Shown: positions 1-8,471, numbered from the stretch's first letter. The stretch is 38,933 bases of DNA from Methylobacterium symbioticum (GCF_902141845.1 NZ_CABFPH010000050.1:1-38933), one strand, 5' to 3'. A program made the numbers and translations. Notes: generated from the letters alone by a model not told the origin.

Positions 1-133
1 GCGTCGCCGCCGGCGCATGCGGGCGGCGCGGTCGGACGCGGCGGTCGACCCGGACGGCATCGGCGACGGTGGTAGCAACCCGAAAACGCGTCACGCGCCT
101 CGCGGATCCGTTCGCGCTGCCGTCCGGGACCGC

Positions 134-505
134 TCAGACAGTCCGGGGCGGCCGCTCGGGCGCGCGGCCGGCGGCGGCGGGCGGCAGGGGATCGGCACTG
201 CGGCGGAAGGCAGGACCCGGCTGCCGGGCGGGCGCGACGACGGAGGCGGCCACGAAGCCGCTGCGCTCGCCTGCCGGCTCGTCCACGTCGAAGGTCACCT
301 GGAGGGCGAAGCGCTGGGCCGGGCAGGCGGTGTCGCGCACCTTCGCGGCAGCGCAGGGGCGGTTCGGCCGGATCTCGGCATCGGCAGTGGCCGGCAGCCC
401 GGCGAGCAGCAGCAGCGCCAGCGTCGCGAGCAGCGACAGCAACGCGGCGGGATGCACGGAACGACGGGCGCGGGCCGCCGTGAGGGTCACGGGTCCGAAG
501 GGCAC
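134..505 (-). CDS. Small exported hypothetical protein
   Basis: Seen: an open frame on the minus strand that, from a GTG at 505, gives 123 residues. It has a basic N-terminus, a leucine/alanine-rich hydrophobic stretch (about residues 20-37) and an Ala-x-Ala-like cleavage region, followed by a short Cys-containing segment (CAAAK, ACPAQ) and a Pro/Arg-rich tail. The open frame extends further upstream to an ATG at 667, but that part reads like non-coding sequence, so I place the start next to the signal peptide. No domain is recognised. In DNA this GC-rich, long frames arise by chance, and the tail is of low quality; the signal peptide is the only real support. Confidence 0.4.
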   Translation of the reverse strand: MPFGPVTLTAARARRSVHPAALLSLLATLALLLLAGLPATADAEIRPNRPCAAAKVRDTACPAQRFALQVTFDVDEPAGERSGFVAASVVAPARQPGPAFRRSADPLPPAAAGRAPERPPRTV

Positions 506-792
506 GGCTTGAGAATAGGGGTTCGGTGTGGTGCAGCGCAATCGCCTGCGACATCCTGTCAGCCCCCCTGTCCTGGGGATGACGGAACCATTCCGGGCCG
601 AGGAAAGAAAGCGTTTTTCCCTTACCGAGCCGCGGCTTCCGGTACGCGCCCAGAAATCTAGGCCCACGTCAAGAGGCCTGTTGCGCAGATCCCACAGGCA
701 TCGCGCAGGACGCCCGGCGGCGGCATCCGGGCCCGAAGCCGCCGCAAATGCTGGGCTTGTCGGGCGGACGTATCTGACAGGAGACCAGAACC
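506..792. other. Gene-free stretch upstream of the L,D-transpeptidase
   Basis: Frames that cross this region lack a ribosome-binding site or recognisable composition. It includes a less GC-rich patch around 597-625. The last bases before 793 hold a GGAGA-type ribosome-binding site for the next gene. No RNA gene or repeat is recognised. Confidence 0.5.
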
Positions 793-1356
793 ATGACGAA
801 GCGCATCGCCGTGCTCGCCCTGGCGGCCGGGCTCGGCCTCGGCGCGAGCCCGGCCCTGGCCGGCCCCTTCGACAGCGGGCCGCTCGCCGACTTCATGAAC
901 ATCTTCAGGACGCAGGCGATCCCGCGGGAGACCGTGGCCTGGTCGGGCAAGGAAAAGCCCGGCACCATCGTGGTCTCCACGAGCCAGCGCCGGCTCTACT
1001 ACGTGCTCGGCGGCGGCGCGGCGATCCGCTACGGCGTCGGCGTCGGCCGGCAGGGCTTCTCCTGGTCGGGCGAGAAGACCGTCACCATGAAGAAGGAATG
1101 GCCGGCCTGGCGCCCGCCGGCCCAGATGCTCGCCCGTCGCCCCGACCTGCCGCGCTACATGGCCGGCGGCCAGGACAACCCGCTCGGCGCGCGCGCCCTC
1201 TATCTCGGCTCCTCACTCTACCGGATCCACGGCTCGAACGAGCCAGAGACCATGGGTGCCGCCGTGTCCTCGGGCTGCATCCGCATGACCAACAAGGACG
1301 TGGTCGACCTCTATGACCGGGCGCGAGTCGGCACCCGGGTGATCGTCCGGAACTGA
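793..1356 (+). CDS. Periplasmic L,D-transpeptidase (YkuD family)
   Basis: Predicted to act on peptidoglycan in the periplasm, forming 3-3 crosslinks or attaching proteins to peptidoglycan with a catalytic Cys. Seen: 187 residues with a signal peptide ending near AlaLeuAla (20-23). A YkuD domain spans about 58-186: it opens with STSQRRLYYVL and carries the catalytic signature with His146, then SSGCIRM (159-165) with Cys162 and Arg164. This matches the family pattern HXnS(H/S)GC(I/V)R(M/L). The ATG at 793 has GGAGA 9 bp upstream. The length is typical of the short, single-domain alphaproteobacterial ErfK/YbiS-type enzymes. It appears monocistronic. The family is near certain; which of the two reactions it performs cannot be told from sequence. 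Confidence 0.93.
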   Translation: MTKRIAVLALAAGLGLGASPALAGPFDSGPLADFMNIFRTQAIPRETVAWSGKEKPGTIVVSTSQRRLYYVLGGGAAIRYGVGVGRQGFSWSGEKTVTMKKEWPAWRPPAQMLARRPDLPRYMAGGQDNPLGARALYLGSSLYRIHGSNEPETMGAAVSSGCIRMTNKDVVDLYDRARVGTRVIVRN

Positions 1357-1455
1357 GGATCCGGGCCGGGATCGGGGCTGGCAGCGAGCCAAGCAAGCGT
1401 GGCCGGCTCTATCCCAGGTGAATGTCGATCGGTGCCGGATGGTGCATGATCACGC

Positions 1456-1998
1456 ATGATCTTCGTGACCGACGCGTCCGGTCTAGCGACCTTCACGAGC
1501 CCGGACTGGACCCGGGTCACGGGCCAGGCTCCGGCCGATGCGGCCGGGACCGGCTGGCTCTCGGTCGTCCACGAGGATGACCGGGAGACCGCGCGCGCCA
1601 TCCTCGCCGAGGCGACGCGGCTGCGGGCGGAATTCTCCCTCTGCTACCGGCTGTGCACGGTTGGCGGCACGCCGATCTGGGTCCATGCCGGCGCGGTGCC
1701 CTCCTTCGGACCGCCGGACACCACCTTCCTCGGCTTCTTCGGCTCGATCAGCGAGGCGGAGCCCGGTTCGGCGCAAGCGGCCTCCGGCGCGGTCGGGCGA
1801 TACCAGCCACTCCCACCGCCGGACGCCCTGCAGGGCACGGTTCTGGAGCGGGTGGCGGACCACCTCCTCTACGCCCACGCGCTGATCGATGCGGACGGAG
1901 CCAAGGAGGTGCTGCCGCCGATCCGCGAGGCGTTGATGCGGATCGGGCGGGCGCTCGCCCGCGCGCAGCAGGACGGCGGAACCGGCAGCCTGAACTGA
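1456..1998 (+). CDS. Single-domain PAS protein
   Basis: Seen: 180 residues. Residues about 1-100 form a PAS fold of the kind found in bacterial sensors: FVTDASG, then TSPDWTRVTG, WLSVVHEDDRETA and a strand with FLGFFGSISE. The C-terminal 60 residues are predicted helical, with no kinase, HTH or cyclase domain. The coding frame begins at the first possible ATG, since a stop codon (TGA, 1447-1449) lies just upstream in frame. The PAS domain therefore starts at residue 1-2, without the usual N-terminal cap. It may be a stand-alone sensor or adaptor, or a remnant of a larger sensor. The ligand is unknown. No partner kinase is adjacent. Confidence 0.8.
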   Translation: MIFVTDASGLATFTSPDWTRVTGQAPADAAGTGWLSVVHEDDRETARAILAEATRLRAEFSLCYRLCTVGGTPIWVHAGAVPSFGPPDTTFLGFFGSISEAEPGSAQAASGAVGRYQPLPPPDALQGTVLERVADHLLYAHALIDADGAKEVLPPIREALMRIGRALARAQQDGGTGSLN

Positions 1999-2041
1999 CG
2001 GCCTCCGCGGAGCCACCTCGCCCCGGCGGAGCCGGCAGGCC

Positions 2042-3085
2042 TCACTTCGGCATGAAGGCCCAGTAGTCGAGATCGAGGATCACGGCCGGGTCGTAGCCCT
2101 CGCCCTGGCGGTCGGGATAGGCGCCGCAGGGCTGGTTCTTGGTGGCCACCGTGCGCAGGCGCAGCAGTCCGACATCGGCGCGGCCGATATCGGCGGTGTC
2201 GAGCACCTCGCTCCAGGCATAGACGGTGTCGCCCGCAAAGAGCGGCGCCACGTGCCGCCCCGCATTGATGCCGGCGAGCGCGAAGGCGTTCGCGAGCCCG
2301 TTGAAGCTGAGCGCGCGCGCCAGGGAGATGACGTGGCCGCCATAGATCAGGCGCCGCCCGAAGCGGGTATCCTTGGCGGCGTGATTGTCGAAATGGACCT
2401 TGGCGGTGTTCTGGAACAGGCGCGTGGCGATCTGGTGCTCGGCCTCCTCCACGGTCATGCCGTCGACATGGTCGATGCGCTCGCCCTTCGCGTAATCGCC
2501 GAAGCGGTGCGGGCTCCCGGCGAGGTCGGAATCGTAGGCCGAGACGTCGAGCGGGGGCAGGGCGCCCGCGAGATCGTTCGGATCGACGACCTTGGCGAGG
2601 TTCGGCACGTGCTCCTCGCCGATCTGGGCCTGCGGGTCGCGCTTGCGCACCAGCACCCAGCGGCAATAGCTGAGCACGGTCTCGCCGTTCGCGTCCGAGC
2701 CGACCGAGCGCACATAGACGACGCCGGTCTGCCGGTTCGAGCTCTCCTTGAGCCCGATCACCTCGGAGACGGTGGAGAGGGTCTCGCCCGGATAGACCGG
2801 GCGGCGGAAACCGCCCTCCGCGTAGCCGAGATTGGCCACCGCGTTCAGCGAGATGTCCGGCACGGTCTTGCCGAACACCACGTGGAAGGTGAGCAGATCG
2901 TCGAGCGGGCTCTGCGGAAGCCCGAGCGCCCGGGCGAAGGCGTCCGAGGATTGCACGGCGAAGCGCGGCCCGTAGAGCGCCGTGTAGAGCGCCACGTCGC
3001 CCGTCGTGACGGTACGGGGCGTGGCGTGGCGGATGGTCTCGCCGAGGCGGTAATCCTCGAAGAAGCGGCCGGGATTGGTCTTCAT
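2042..3085 (-). CDS. mcd: Mesaconyl-CoA hydratase (ethylmalonyl-CoA pathway)
   Basis: Hydrates 2-methylfumaryl (mesaconyl)-CoA to beta-methylmalyl-CoA in the ethylmalonyl-CoA pathway, which regenerates glyoxylate for the serine cycle in methylotrophs that lack isocitrate lyase. Seen: 347 residues with two MaoC-like hot-dog halves. The N-terminal half has NPGRFFEDYRLGETIRHA, and the C-terminal half has TAKVHFDNHAAKDTRFG followed by LIYGGHVISLARALSFNG. The length matches the family (about 340-350). The gene is also called mch in Rhodobacter, a name used for another enzyme in Methylobacterium. It lies 24 bp downstream of the YggT gene on the same strand, so the two are probably co-transcribed. 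The family assignment is strong from the characteristic sequence; other C4 MaoC dehydratases are the main alternative. Confidence 0.9.
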   Translation of the reverse strand: MKTNPGRFFEDYRLGETIRHATPRTVTTGDVALYTALYGPRFAVQSSDAFARALGLPQSPLDDLLTFHVVFGKTVPDISLNAVANLGYAEGGFRRPVYPGETLSTVSEVIGLKESSNRQTGVVYVRSVGSDANGETVLSYCRWVLVRKRDPQAQIGEEHVPNLAKVVDPNDLAGALPPLDVSAYDSDLAGSPHRFGDYAKGERIDHVDGMTVEEAEHQIATRLFQNTAKVHFDNHAAKDTRFGRRLIYGGHVISLARALSFNGLANAFALAGINAGRHVAPLFAGDTVYAWSEVLDTADIGRADVGLLRLRTVATKNQPCGAYPDRQGEGYDPAVILDLDYWAFMPK

Positions 3086-3109
3086 GGGGGGCGTTCCTCG
3101 GGGCCTGGC

Positions 3110-3412
3110 TCAGCGCGTGTAGACCAGCGTCTGCGGCGGGATGATCTCGTGCAGCAGGCGGCTGACGAAGAGCAAGAGCAGGATGAGGATGATGGGCGAG
3201 ATGTCCACGCCGCCGAGGTTCGGCAGGAGGTTGCGGATCGGCCGCAGCACCGGCTCGGTGATGCGGTAGAGCACCTCGCCGATCTGGGCGACGATGGGAT
3301 TGCGCACGTTCACCACGTTGAAGGCGACCAGCCAGCTGAGCACCGCGCTCGCGATGAGCACGTAGATGAAGAGCTGCACCACCGTGTCGAAGAGCCAGAG
3401 GAGGGCGTACAT
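3110..3412 (-). CDS. YggT-family membrane protein
   Basis: Seen: 100 residues with two hydrophobic segments (about 5-30 and 68-88). Between them is the typical YggT loop with a Pro-containing RITEPVLRPIRNLLPN motif, and DISPIILILLLLF opens the second segment. This duplicates the usual single-repeat YggT layout found in alphaproteobacteria. YggT proteins are inner-membrane proteins linked to osmotic or cell-envelope functions; the molecular role is not established. It sits upstream of mesaconyl-CoA hydratase on the same strand with a 24-bp gap. It is divergent from tRNA-Ala, whose promoter begins 77 bp beyond its start. Confidence 0.92.
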   Translation of the reverse strand: MYALLWLFDTVVQLFIYVLIASAVLSWLVAFNVVNVRNPIVAQIGEVLYRITEPVLRPIRNLLPNLGGVDISPIILILLLLFVSRLLHEIIPPQTLVYTR

Positions 3413-3488
3413 GCGCGGGTTCGGAGTCCTCGAATCGACGCGGGCGCCAGTGCCCGCACGGGCAGCGCATAAAGGCTGGAAACGGGAA

Positions 3489-3517
3489 TTGACAGGCTGA
3501 GCTGCGCGAGCCTAAAA
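3489..3517 (+). promoter_or_regulatory. Sigma-70 promoter of tRNA-Ala
   Basis: A perfect TTGACA (3489-3494), a 17-bp spacer and CTAAAA (3512-3517) lie 17 bp before the first base of tRNA-Ala. This is close to the consensus for the housekeeping sigma factor and is well placed to start transcription about 10 nt ahead of the tRNA. Confidence 0.75.
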
Positions 3518-3533
3518 GGCCCGCGTCCCGGAC

Positions 3534-3641
<108 letters not shown>

Positions 3642-4058
3642 CAAGGATACTCAGATCGACATTCAGGTTCTCGCTCTGGACGGTATCCATGATGCCGGTA
3701 GCTTGAGACGAATATCGGCCCTCGAAACATCCACGGATCGACGCGCCCTGTCCCATCGGAGAGGGCATTCCGGCCGAGCGCATATCGGAAGGCCGTCATC
3801 ACAGAGGAGCCGGACGGCCGCCGCGGCTTGATCCTGGAATCGCGGCCGTTCGCAACCGGACGGGACTCGGTGCCAGCGTCCGGAACCGCGCTCCGCCGAG
3901 GCAGGCGCCGACTCGGCAAACGGGCCGGCATCAGGACACCAGCGCGAAGCCGCCCCATGCGCGCTGCGATCGGAGACGGCGCCGACGCGACGAAGCCTGG
4001 ATTTTGCAATTAGAACCACAGAAGCACGACAGTATTCAATCGAAAATTGTGTCATTGG
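3642..4058. other. Gene-free, less GC-rich stretch between tRNA-Ala and the autotransporter
   Basis: Overlapping minus-strand frames cover this region (stops near 3632 and 3663), but they have no ribosome-binding site and no recognisable protein. From about 4000 onward the sequence is clearly poorer in GC than its neighbours. No RNA gene is recognised. Confidence 0.5.
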
Positions 4059-4076
4059 CGTCATGATCACGTCATG
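4059..4076 (+). promoter_or_regulatory. PHO-box-like direct repeat
   Basis: Two copies of CGTCATG (4059-4065 and 4070-4076) are separated by 4 bp, giving the 11-bp period of PhoB boxes. Each shares the GTCAT core with the PhoB consensus CTGTCAT. The site ends 50 bp before the start of a phosphatase-like autotransporter. A weak -10-like TTAGAG follows at 4085-4090. Regulation by PhoB is an inference. Confidence 0.45.
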
Positions 4077-4126
4077 ACCAGAGGTTAGAGCGCCCGCAAG
4101 GCCAATCAACAGGCCGCGAGTGGGTC

Positions 4127-7100
4127 ATGACCAAGAACTTTATTTCCTTGTTGCTCGCATCGACGGGTATGATTCCGATCGCTGCACTTGCCCAGCAGGT
4201 GCCGACTGCGCCCGGCACCGGATTCGCGAACAGCACCTCGGTCAATCCGGGAACCGTGATCCCGCGCCTCCTCGACGCCTATGTCGGGCTGATGGCCGGC
4301 AATCCTACGGTCCTGACGCAGAACTATCAGACCGTCATTGCCATGACCCAGGGCCGGACGGCGGATCAGACGCTGGCGGCGATCCATGACGATCGGACCG
4401 GCCAAGCCTACAGCATCCTGAACGGGCTCGGACCGCTGACCTCCGCCTATCTCACCGGGGCAGGCGCCAGCTTCACCGGCACGAAGCCGAACGCCCTGAC
4501 CCCGACGACCTACGCGACGACCAGGCTTTCGGATTACGCCGCCAACCTCAATGCCGGCTCCGACGCCAATGGCGGGAGCACGACCTTCGGCAACGGCAGC
4601 GCCACCCCCCTTGCTGCGGCGGTCAGATTCATCGACGACACAGTGCGTGCCAACGCGTCCACCGAGCCCTCGAAGCGCGTCTTCGGGCGCTACCAGGGCG
4701 CCAACCCGGCCATCGATCCCCTGGACGCCCGCTTCAACACCTACAGCGCCGCAACGAACAAGCGGGGCCTGTCGGCCGCCGATACGGCCGGAATGGTCGT
4801 GCCGAGCTATCTGTCGAACTTCACGGTTCCGGCGGTCTACGGGACGACGGAACGCTGGGTGAAGGGCTTCACCGTCACCCAGGCGATGATCGACGCCAAT
4901 GGCGGGCGTCCGCTGACGGCCCCCAATGTCGGATCCTACGATTCGGCAGGCGCCTTCACGCCCACGACCTTCGGCGTCGGCGACTACGTCCCGGGGATCG
5001 GCACCTCCCCGCGCCCGTTCCGGGTCTCGACCGGCGTGGCGGTGCCGACGCTGCTGAATCCGCGGGTCAACGGCACCAACGCCTACGCGGATGGCGGCTT
5101 CCCGAGCGGCCACACCAATTCCGGCTATCTCCAGGCCCTCGGCGTCGGCTTCCTCGTCCCGCAGCGCTGGCAGGAGATGCTGACGCGGGCCTCCGAGTTG
5201 GGGAACAACCGCATCCTGGCCGGCATGCACTCGCCCCTCGACGTGATGGGCGGCCGGATGCAGGCGACGGCCATCGCCGCCACCAACATTTATGCCGCGC
5301 TCTACGACGCCCAGGGCAACCGGGTCGACTGGACGAATCCCGCCAACACCAGGGCCTATGCCGTCTACCAGGCCTACCAGCAGACCCAGGCCTATCTGGC
5401 GGCGAGCTGTGGCGCAGCCAGCGTCAATGCCTGCCTCGCCAATGCCGCGGCCTCCGGAGCCGCCGATGCCTTCGGCGATGCCGCCCGGAACAAGGCCGAT
5501 TACACCGCGCGCCTGACCTACGGCTTCCAGCCCGTGGGCCCGAGCGCGCCGATGACCGCGGCGGAGGTGCCGGTCCAGGCGCAGGTTCTGCTGCTGACCC
5601 GCTTCCCCTACCTGACGGATGCGCAGCGCCGGGAGGTGCTGGCGACGACGGGACTGCCCTCGGGCTACCCGCTCCTGAGCGGCAACACCTATGACGGCTG
5701 GGGCCGGCTCAACCTCTACACGGCCATGGACGGCTACGGCGCCTTCAACGGCACGGTCACCGTCACGATGGACGCGGCGCAGGGCGGCTACAGCGCCCTC
5801 GACACCTGGAAGAACGACATCTCCGGCAACGGCGGCCTGACCAAGGCCGGCAGCGGCACGCTCGTCCTGACCGGCCGGAACAGCTATGCCGGCGGCACCG
5901 CCATCCTGGGCGGCACCCTGGTCGGCTCGGCGGCGAGCTTCGGGTCCGGTGCCATCGTCGACAATGCCAGCCTGATCCTCGATCAGGCCGGCGATGCCGC
6001 CATGGCCAACCCGATCTCGGGCTCGGGAAGCCTGACCAAGACCGGGGCCGGCACCCTCACCCTCACCGGCACCGGCGCCTTCACCGGCGCGACCGAGATC
6101 GCCCAGGGCCGTCTGGCGGTGAATGGCAGCCTCGCGGGTTCGACCGTCACCATCGGCTCGGGCGCCAGCCTCGGCGGCAGCGGCACGGTCGGCGGCGTCG
6201 TCGCGACCTCCGGCGCCACGGTGGCCCCGGGCAATTCCATCGGCACCCTGACCGTCGCCGGCGCCGCGACCTTCGCGCCGGGCTCCGTCTACAGCGTCGA
6301 AGCCAACGCGGCGGGCCAGTCGGACCGGATCGCGGCCTCGGGCAGCGCGACGCTCGCCGGCGGCACGGTGCAGGTCACCGCCGCCCAGGGCGCCTACGCC
6401 CCGCGCACCCGCTACACCATCCTCACCGCGGATGGCGGCGTCACCGGCCGGTTCGCGGGCGTCAGCGCCAACTTCGCCTTCCTCGACCCGAGCCTGACCT
6501 ACACCCCCACCGAGGTCGACCTGAACCTGACGCGCAACGACATCGCCTTCTCCAGCATCGCCAGCAACCGCAACCAGGCGGGCGTCGCCGACGCCATCCA
6601 GGCCGGCGGCCCCGCCACCCCCGCCTACCAGCGCACCGTCGGCCTCACCGCCGACGAGGCCCAGGGCGCCTTCCAGGCCCTCTCGGGCGACGTGCATGCC
6701 AGCACCGTCTCCACCGCCTACGCCATCGCCTTCTTCGTGCGCGAGGCGGTGCTCGACCGCCTGCGCTGGGGCACCACGCCGGGCACCGCCGACGGCCTGG
6801 ATTTCGGCAGCCTGCCCGCCACCTACACCGCCGACCTGCCCGGCCGCGCCGCCCCCGTGGTGGCGATGCCGGCCCGGATCCTCGACCCGACGGTGTTCGG
6901 CCTGTGGGGCCAGGGCTTCGGCAGCTTCGGCAACGCCCGCTCGGACGGCAACGCCGCCGGCTTCGACCGCCAGATCTCCGGCTTCGCGCTGGGCGCCGAC
7001 CTGCGGCTTGAGAGCGGCCTGACGCTCGGCCTCGTCGGCGGCTACACCGCGGCCAGCCTCGACACGACGGGCCGGCTGCAATCGGCCACGATCGAGAGCG

Positions 7101-7774
7101 GCTATGGCGGCGTCTACGGCGGCTACGCGGTCGGCCCGGTCTCGCTGCGGCTCGGCGCGATCTACGCCGACAACAGCATCCGCACCCGCCGCACGATCGC
7201 CTTCGCCGGCTTCGCCGACACCGCCAGCGCCCGCACCGGCGGCTCGACCGTCCAGGGCTTCGGCGAGATCGGCTACCGGTTCGTCCTCGGCCAGGCCGGT
7301 CCGGCCGCGCTCGTCGCGAAGGACGGGGCGCGCCCGGCCCAGGCGGCGGCGAGCTATCTCGAGCCCTTCGTGGGCGGCTCCTACGTCACGATCGGGCGCG
7401 ACCGCTTCGTCGAGGCCGGCGGCATCGCCGCCCTGACGAGCTTCGCCCGCGACTCCGACGTCGGCGCGGTCACGGCGGGCCTGCGCGGCCAGACGAGCTG
7501 GGACCTCGGCCTCGGCGCGCCGGTCTCGGCCCACGCCCTGGTGGGCTACCGCCGCGCCTTCGGCGACGTGGTGCCGACCGCGCTCCTGTCCTTCGGCACC
7601 GGCCCGACCTTCCTGACGGCGGGCATCCCGATCGCCCGGGACGCGCTGGTGACCGAGGCCGGCCTTGACCTGCGGGTGGCGCCCAACGCCACGCTCGGCG
7701 TCGCCTATACCGGACAGGTCGGCGACCGCATCGAGGACCACGCCGTCAAGGGCAACTTCACCTGGCGCTTCTGA
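4127..7774 (+). CDS. Autotransporter with PAP2-type phosphatase passenger
   Basis: A predicted type V secreted surface protein of 1215 residues. Seen: a signal peptide (1-22, ending AALAQ). A PAP2/acid-phosphatase-like region spans about 25-450, with FPSGHTNSGY (around 325-334) and NNRILAGMHSPLD, which fits the R-x5-H-x3-D half of the PAP2 signature. The N-terminal Lys-x6-ArgPro motif is only weakly represented, by SPRPF. Two passenger-associated repeats follow (GLTKAGSGTLVLTG near 570, GSLTKTGAGTLTLTG near 634), then a beta-helix-like region. An autotransporter barrel runs from about 920 (GLWGQGFGSFG) to the terminal GNFTWRF, ending in Phe as expected for BAM recognition. The N-terminal half is less GC-rich than the repeats and barrel, suggesting a mosaic. 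An 11-bp-period PHO-box-like element lies upstream. The enzyme class is well supported; the substrate (phosphoester or haloperoxidase-like chemistry) is not known. Confidence 0.88.
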   Translation: MTKNFISLLLASTGMIPIAALAQQVPTAPGTGFANSTSVNPGTVIPRLLDAYVGLMAGNPTVLTQNYQTVIAMTQGRTADQTLAAIHDDRTGQAYSILNGLGPLTSAYLTGAGASFTGTKPNALTPTTYATTRLSDYAANLNAGSDANGGSTTFGNGSATPLAAAVRFIDDTVRANASTEPSKRVFGRYQGANPAIDPLDARFNTYSAATNKRGLSAADTAGMVVPSYLSNFTVPAVYGTTERWVKGFTVTQAMIDANGGRPLTAPNVGSYDSAGAFTPTTFGVGDYVPGIGTSPRPFRVSTGVAVPTLLNPRVNGTNAYADGGFPSGHTNSGYLQALGVGFLVPQRWQEMLTRASELGNNRILAGMHSPLDVMGGRMQATAIAATNIYAALYDAQGNRVDWTNPANTRAYAVYQAYQQTQAYLAASCGAASVNACLANAAASGAADAFGDAARNKADYTARLTYGFQPVGPSAPMTAAEVPVQAQVLLLTRFPYLTDAQRREVLATTGLPSGYPLLSGNTYDGWGRLNLYTAMDGYGAFNGTVTVTMDAAQGGYSALDTWKNDISGNGGLTKAGSGTLVLTGRNSYAGGTAILGGTLVGSAASFGSGAIVDNASLILDQAGDAAMANPISGSGSLTKTGAGTLTLTGTGAFTGATEIAQGRLAVNGSLAGSTVTIGSGASLGGSGTVGGVVATSGATVAPGNSIGTLTVAGAATFAPGSVYSVEANAAGQSDRIAASGSATLAGGTVQVTAAQGAYAPRTRYTILTADGGVTGRFAGVSANFAFLDPSLTYTPTEVDLNLTRNDIAFSSIASNRNQAGVADAIQAGGPATPAYQRTVGLTADEAQGAFQALSGDVHASTVSTAYAIAFFVREAVLDRLRWGTTPGTADGLDFGSLPATYTADLPGRAAPVVAMPARILDPTVFGLWGQGFGSFGNARSDGNAAGFDRQISGFALGADLRLESGLTLGLVGGYTAASLDTTGRLQSATIESGYGGVYGGYAVGPVSLRLGAIYADNSIRTRRTIAFAGFADTASARTGGSTVQGFGEIGYRFVLGQAGPAALVAKDGARPAQAAASYLEPFVGGSYVTIGRDRFVEAGGIAALTSFARDSDVGAVTAGLRGQTSWDLGLGAPVSAHALVGYRRAFGDVVPTALLSFGTGPTFLTAGIPIARDALVTEAGLDLRVAPNATLGVAYTGQVGDRIEDHAVKGNFTWRF

Positions 7775-7782
7775 GCCGGGCC

Positions 7783-7822
7783 TCCGGGCTGCCCATCGCC
7801 TCGGGGCGCGGGGCAGCCCGGA
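7783..7822 (+). terminator. Hairpin downstream of the autotransporter
   Basis: TCCGGGCTGCCC (7783-7794) pairs perfectly with GGGCAGCCCGGA (7811-7822) around a 16-nt loop. It starts 9 bp after the stop codon. There is no T-run. It probably ends the autotransporter transcript. Confidence 0.6.
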
Positions 7823-7943
7823 CCACGTCGATCAACTCAGCGGAGCTGGCTCTCGGGCAGGCCCGGCCCGATGACAGAGAGAGGATGCGCAGGCCCCGGT
7901 TCGCCCGGCCCATGGGTGCGCCGTGACGGCGGCCCCACGATCC

Positions 7944-8141
7944 TCACTCCTCGGGGCCGCCCTGACGGTCGCGGTCGAGCTGGCGCAGCATCTCCGCGAG
8001 GCGCGGGTCGAGACTCTCATCGAGGACGGGCTCGTAGAGGGCCTGCAGATGGCGGCCGAGCCGCTCCCGGACCAGGGCGTCGAGCTTCGGCGCGCCGGTA
8101 TCCGGAGAGGAGGCGGGGGTATCGCGATTCGGCAACGTCAT
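7944..8141 (-). CDS. nepR: NepR-like anti-sigma factor (general stress response)
   Basis: NepR binds and inhibits the sigma factor EcfG; phosphorylated PhyR pulls it away under stress. Seen: 65 residues from the ATG at 8141. The first 20 are probably disordered, followed by LDALVRERLGRHLQALYE and PRLAEMLRQLDR. These two helices match the NepR pattern (LG-x2-L-x2-Y, then a Leu-rich helix ending L-x-x-LD). An ATG further upstream at 8255 would add residues unlike the family. The size is typical (about 60-65 residues). PhyR and EcfG genes are not adjacent, so this may be a paralogue outside the main locus. Five genes in this window carry EcfG-type promoter matches, which fits the assignment. Confidence 0.7.
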   Translation of the reverse strand: MTLPNRDTPASSPDTGAPKLDALVRERLGRHLQALYEPVLDESLDPRLAEMLRQLDRDRQGGPEE

Positions 8142-8310
8142 CACACCGATATTGTCTGGGAACGGCGCGGGACAATCCGGCAGGATCGGCTTCGAGCATG
8201 GGAATCCGGCGCAATTGCGCAGGAAATCACCACCCCCTCGCCGATGACGCATCATTGTGCTTGAGCGGGCGCGGTCGAGAGGCTAAATCCCTCCCCGGCT
8301 TCGCCGAAAG

Positions 8311-8338
8311 AAAAAAGGCCACTCCCGAAGGAGCGGCC
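8311..8338 (-). terminator. Intrinsic terminator on the minus strand without an obvious gene
   Basis: GGCCACTCC (8317-8325) pairs with GGAGCGGCC (8330-8338; one mismatch) around a CGAA loop. The six A residues at 8311-8316 become a U-run on the minus strand, giving a classical intrinsic terminator. The nearest minus-strand gene upstream ends 289 bp away, so it may end a separate small RNA or a long 3' tail. Confidence 0.7.
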
Positions 8339-8372
8339 CGAAGTCTAGGGAGGAAACGCCCAAGAAAGGGCA

Positions 8373-8401
8373 GCACGGCCGCGACGCCATCGCCGCCGTG
8401 C
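8373..8401 (-). other. Two-step hairpin in gene-free stretch
   Basis: GCACGGC (8373-8379) pairs with GCCGTGC (8395-8401), and inside it GCGA (8381-8384) pairs with TCGC (8390-8393). It lies upstream of the minus-strand terminator and could be part of the same structured transcript. The strand is chosen because of that terminator. Confidence 0.4.
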
Positions 8402-8471
8402 ACAATCCTTCTGCCAGACCGCGCTGCGCCGCACCATCGCCCATTTGGGGGAGCGGCTATGTGCGGACTGC

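Noticed and set aside
1..60. Possible start of a minus-strand gene running off the left edge (ATG at 60)
   Set aside because: Only 20 Arg-rich codons are visible and there is no ribosome-binding site; nothing can be said.
3663..4109. Overlapping minus-strand frames between tRNA-Ala and the autotransporter
   Set aside because: Incoherent composition, no ribosome-binding site and no recognisable domain.
4106..7741. Open frame of 1211 residues on the strand opposite the autotransporter
   Set aside because: It is the antisense shadow of a gene with extreme third-position GC. It is Gly/Arg/Asp/Val-rich without domains, while the plus frame has signal peptide, PAP2, repeat and barrel features.
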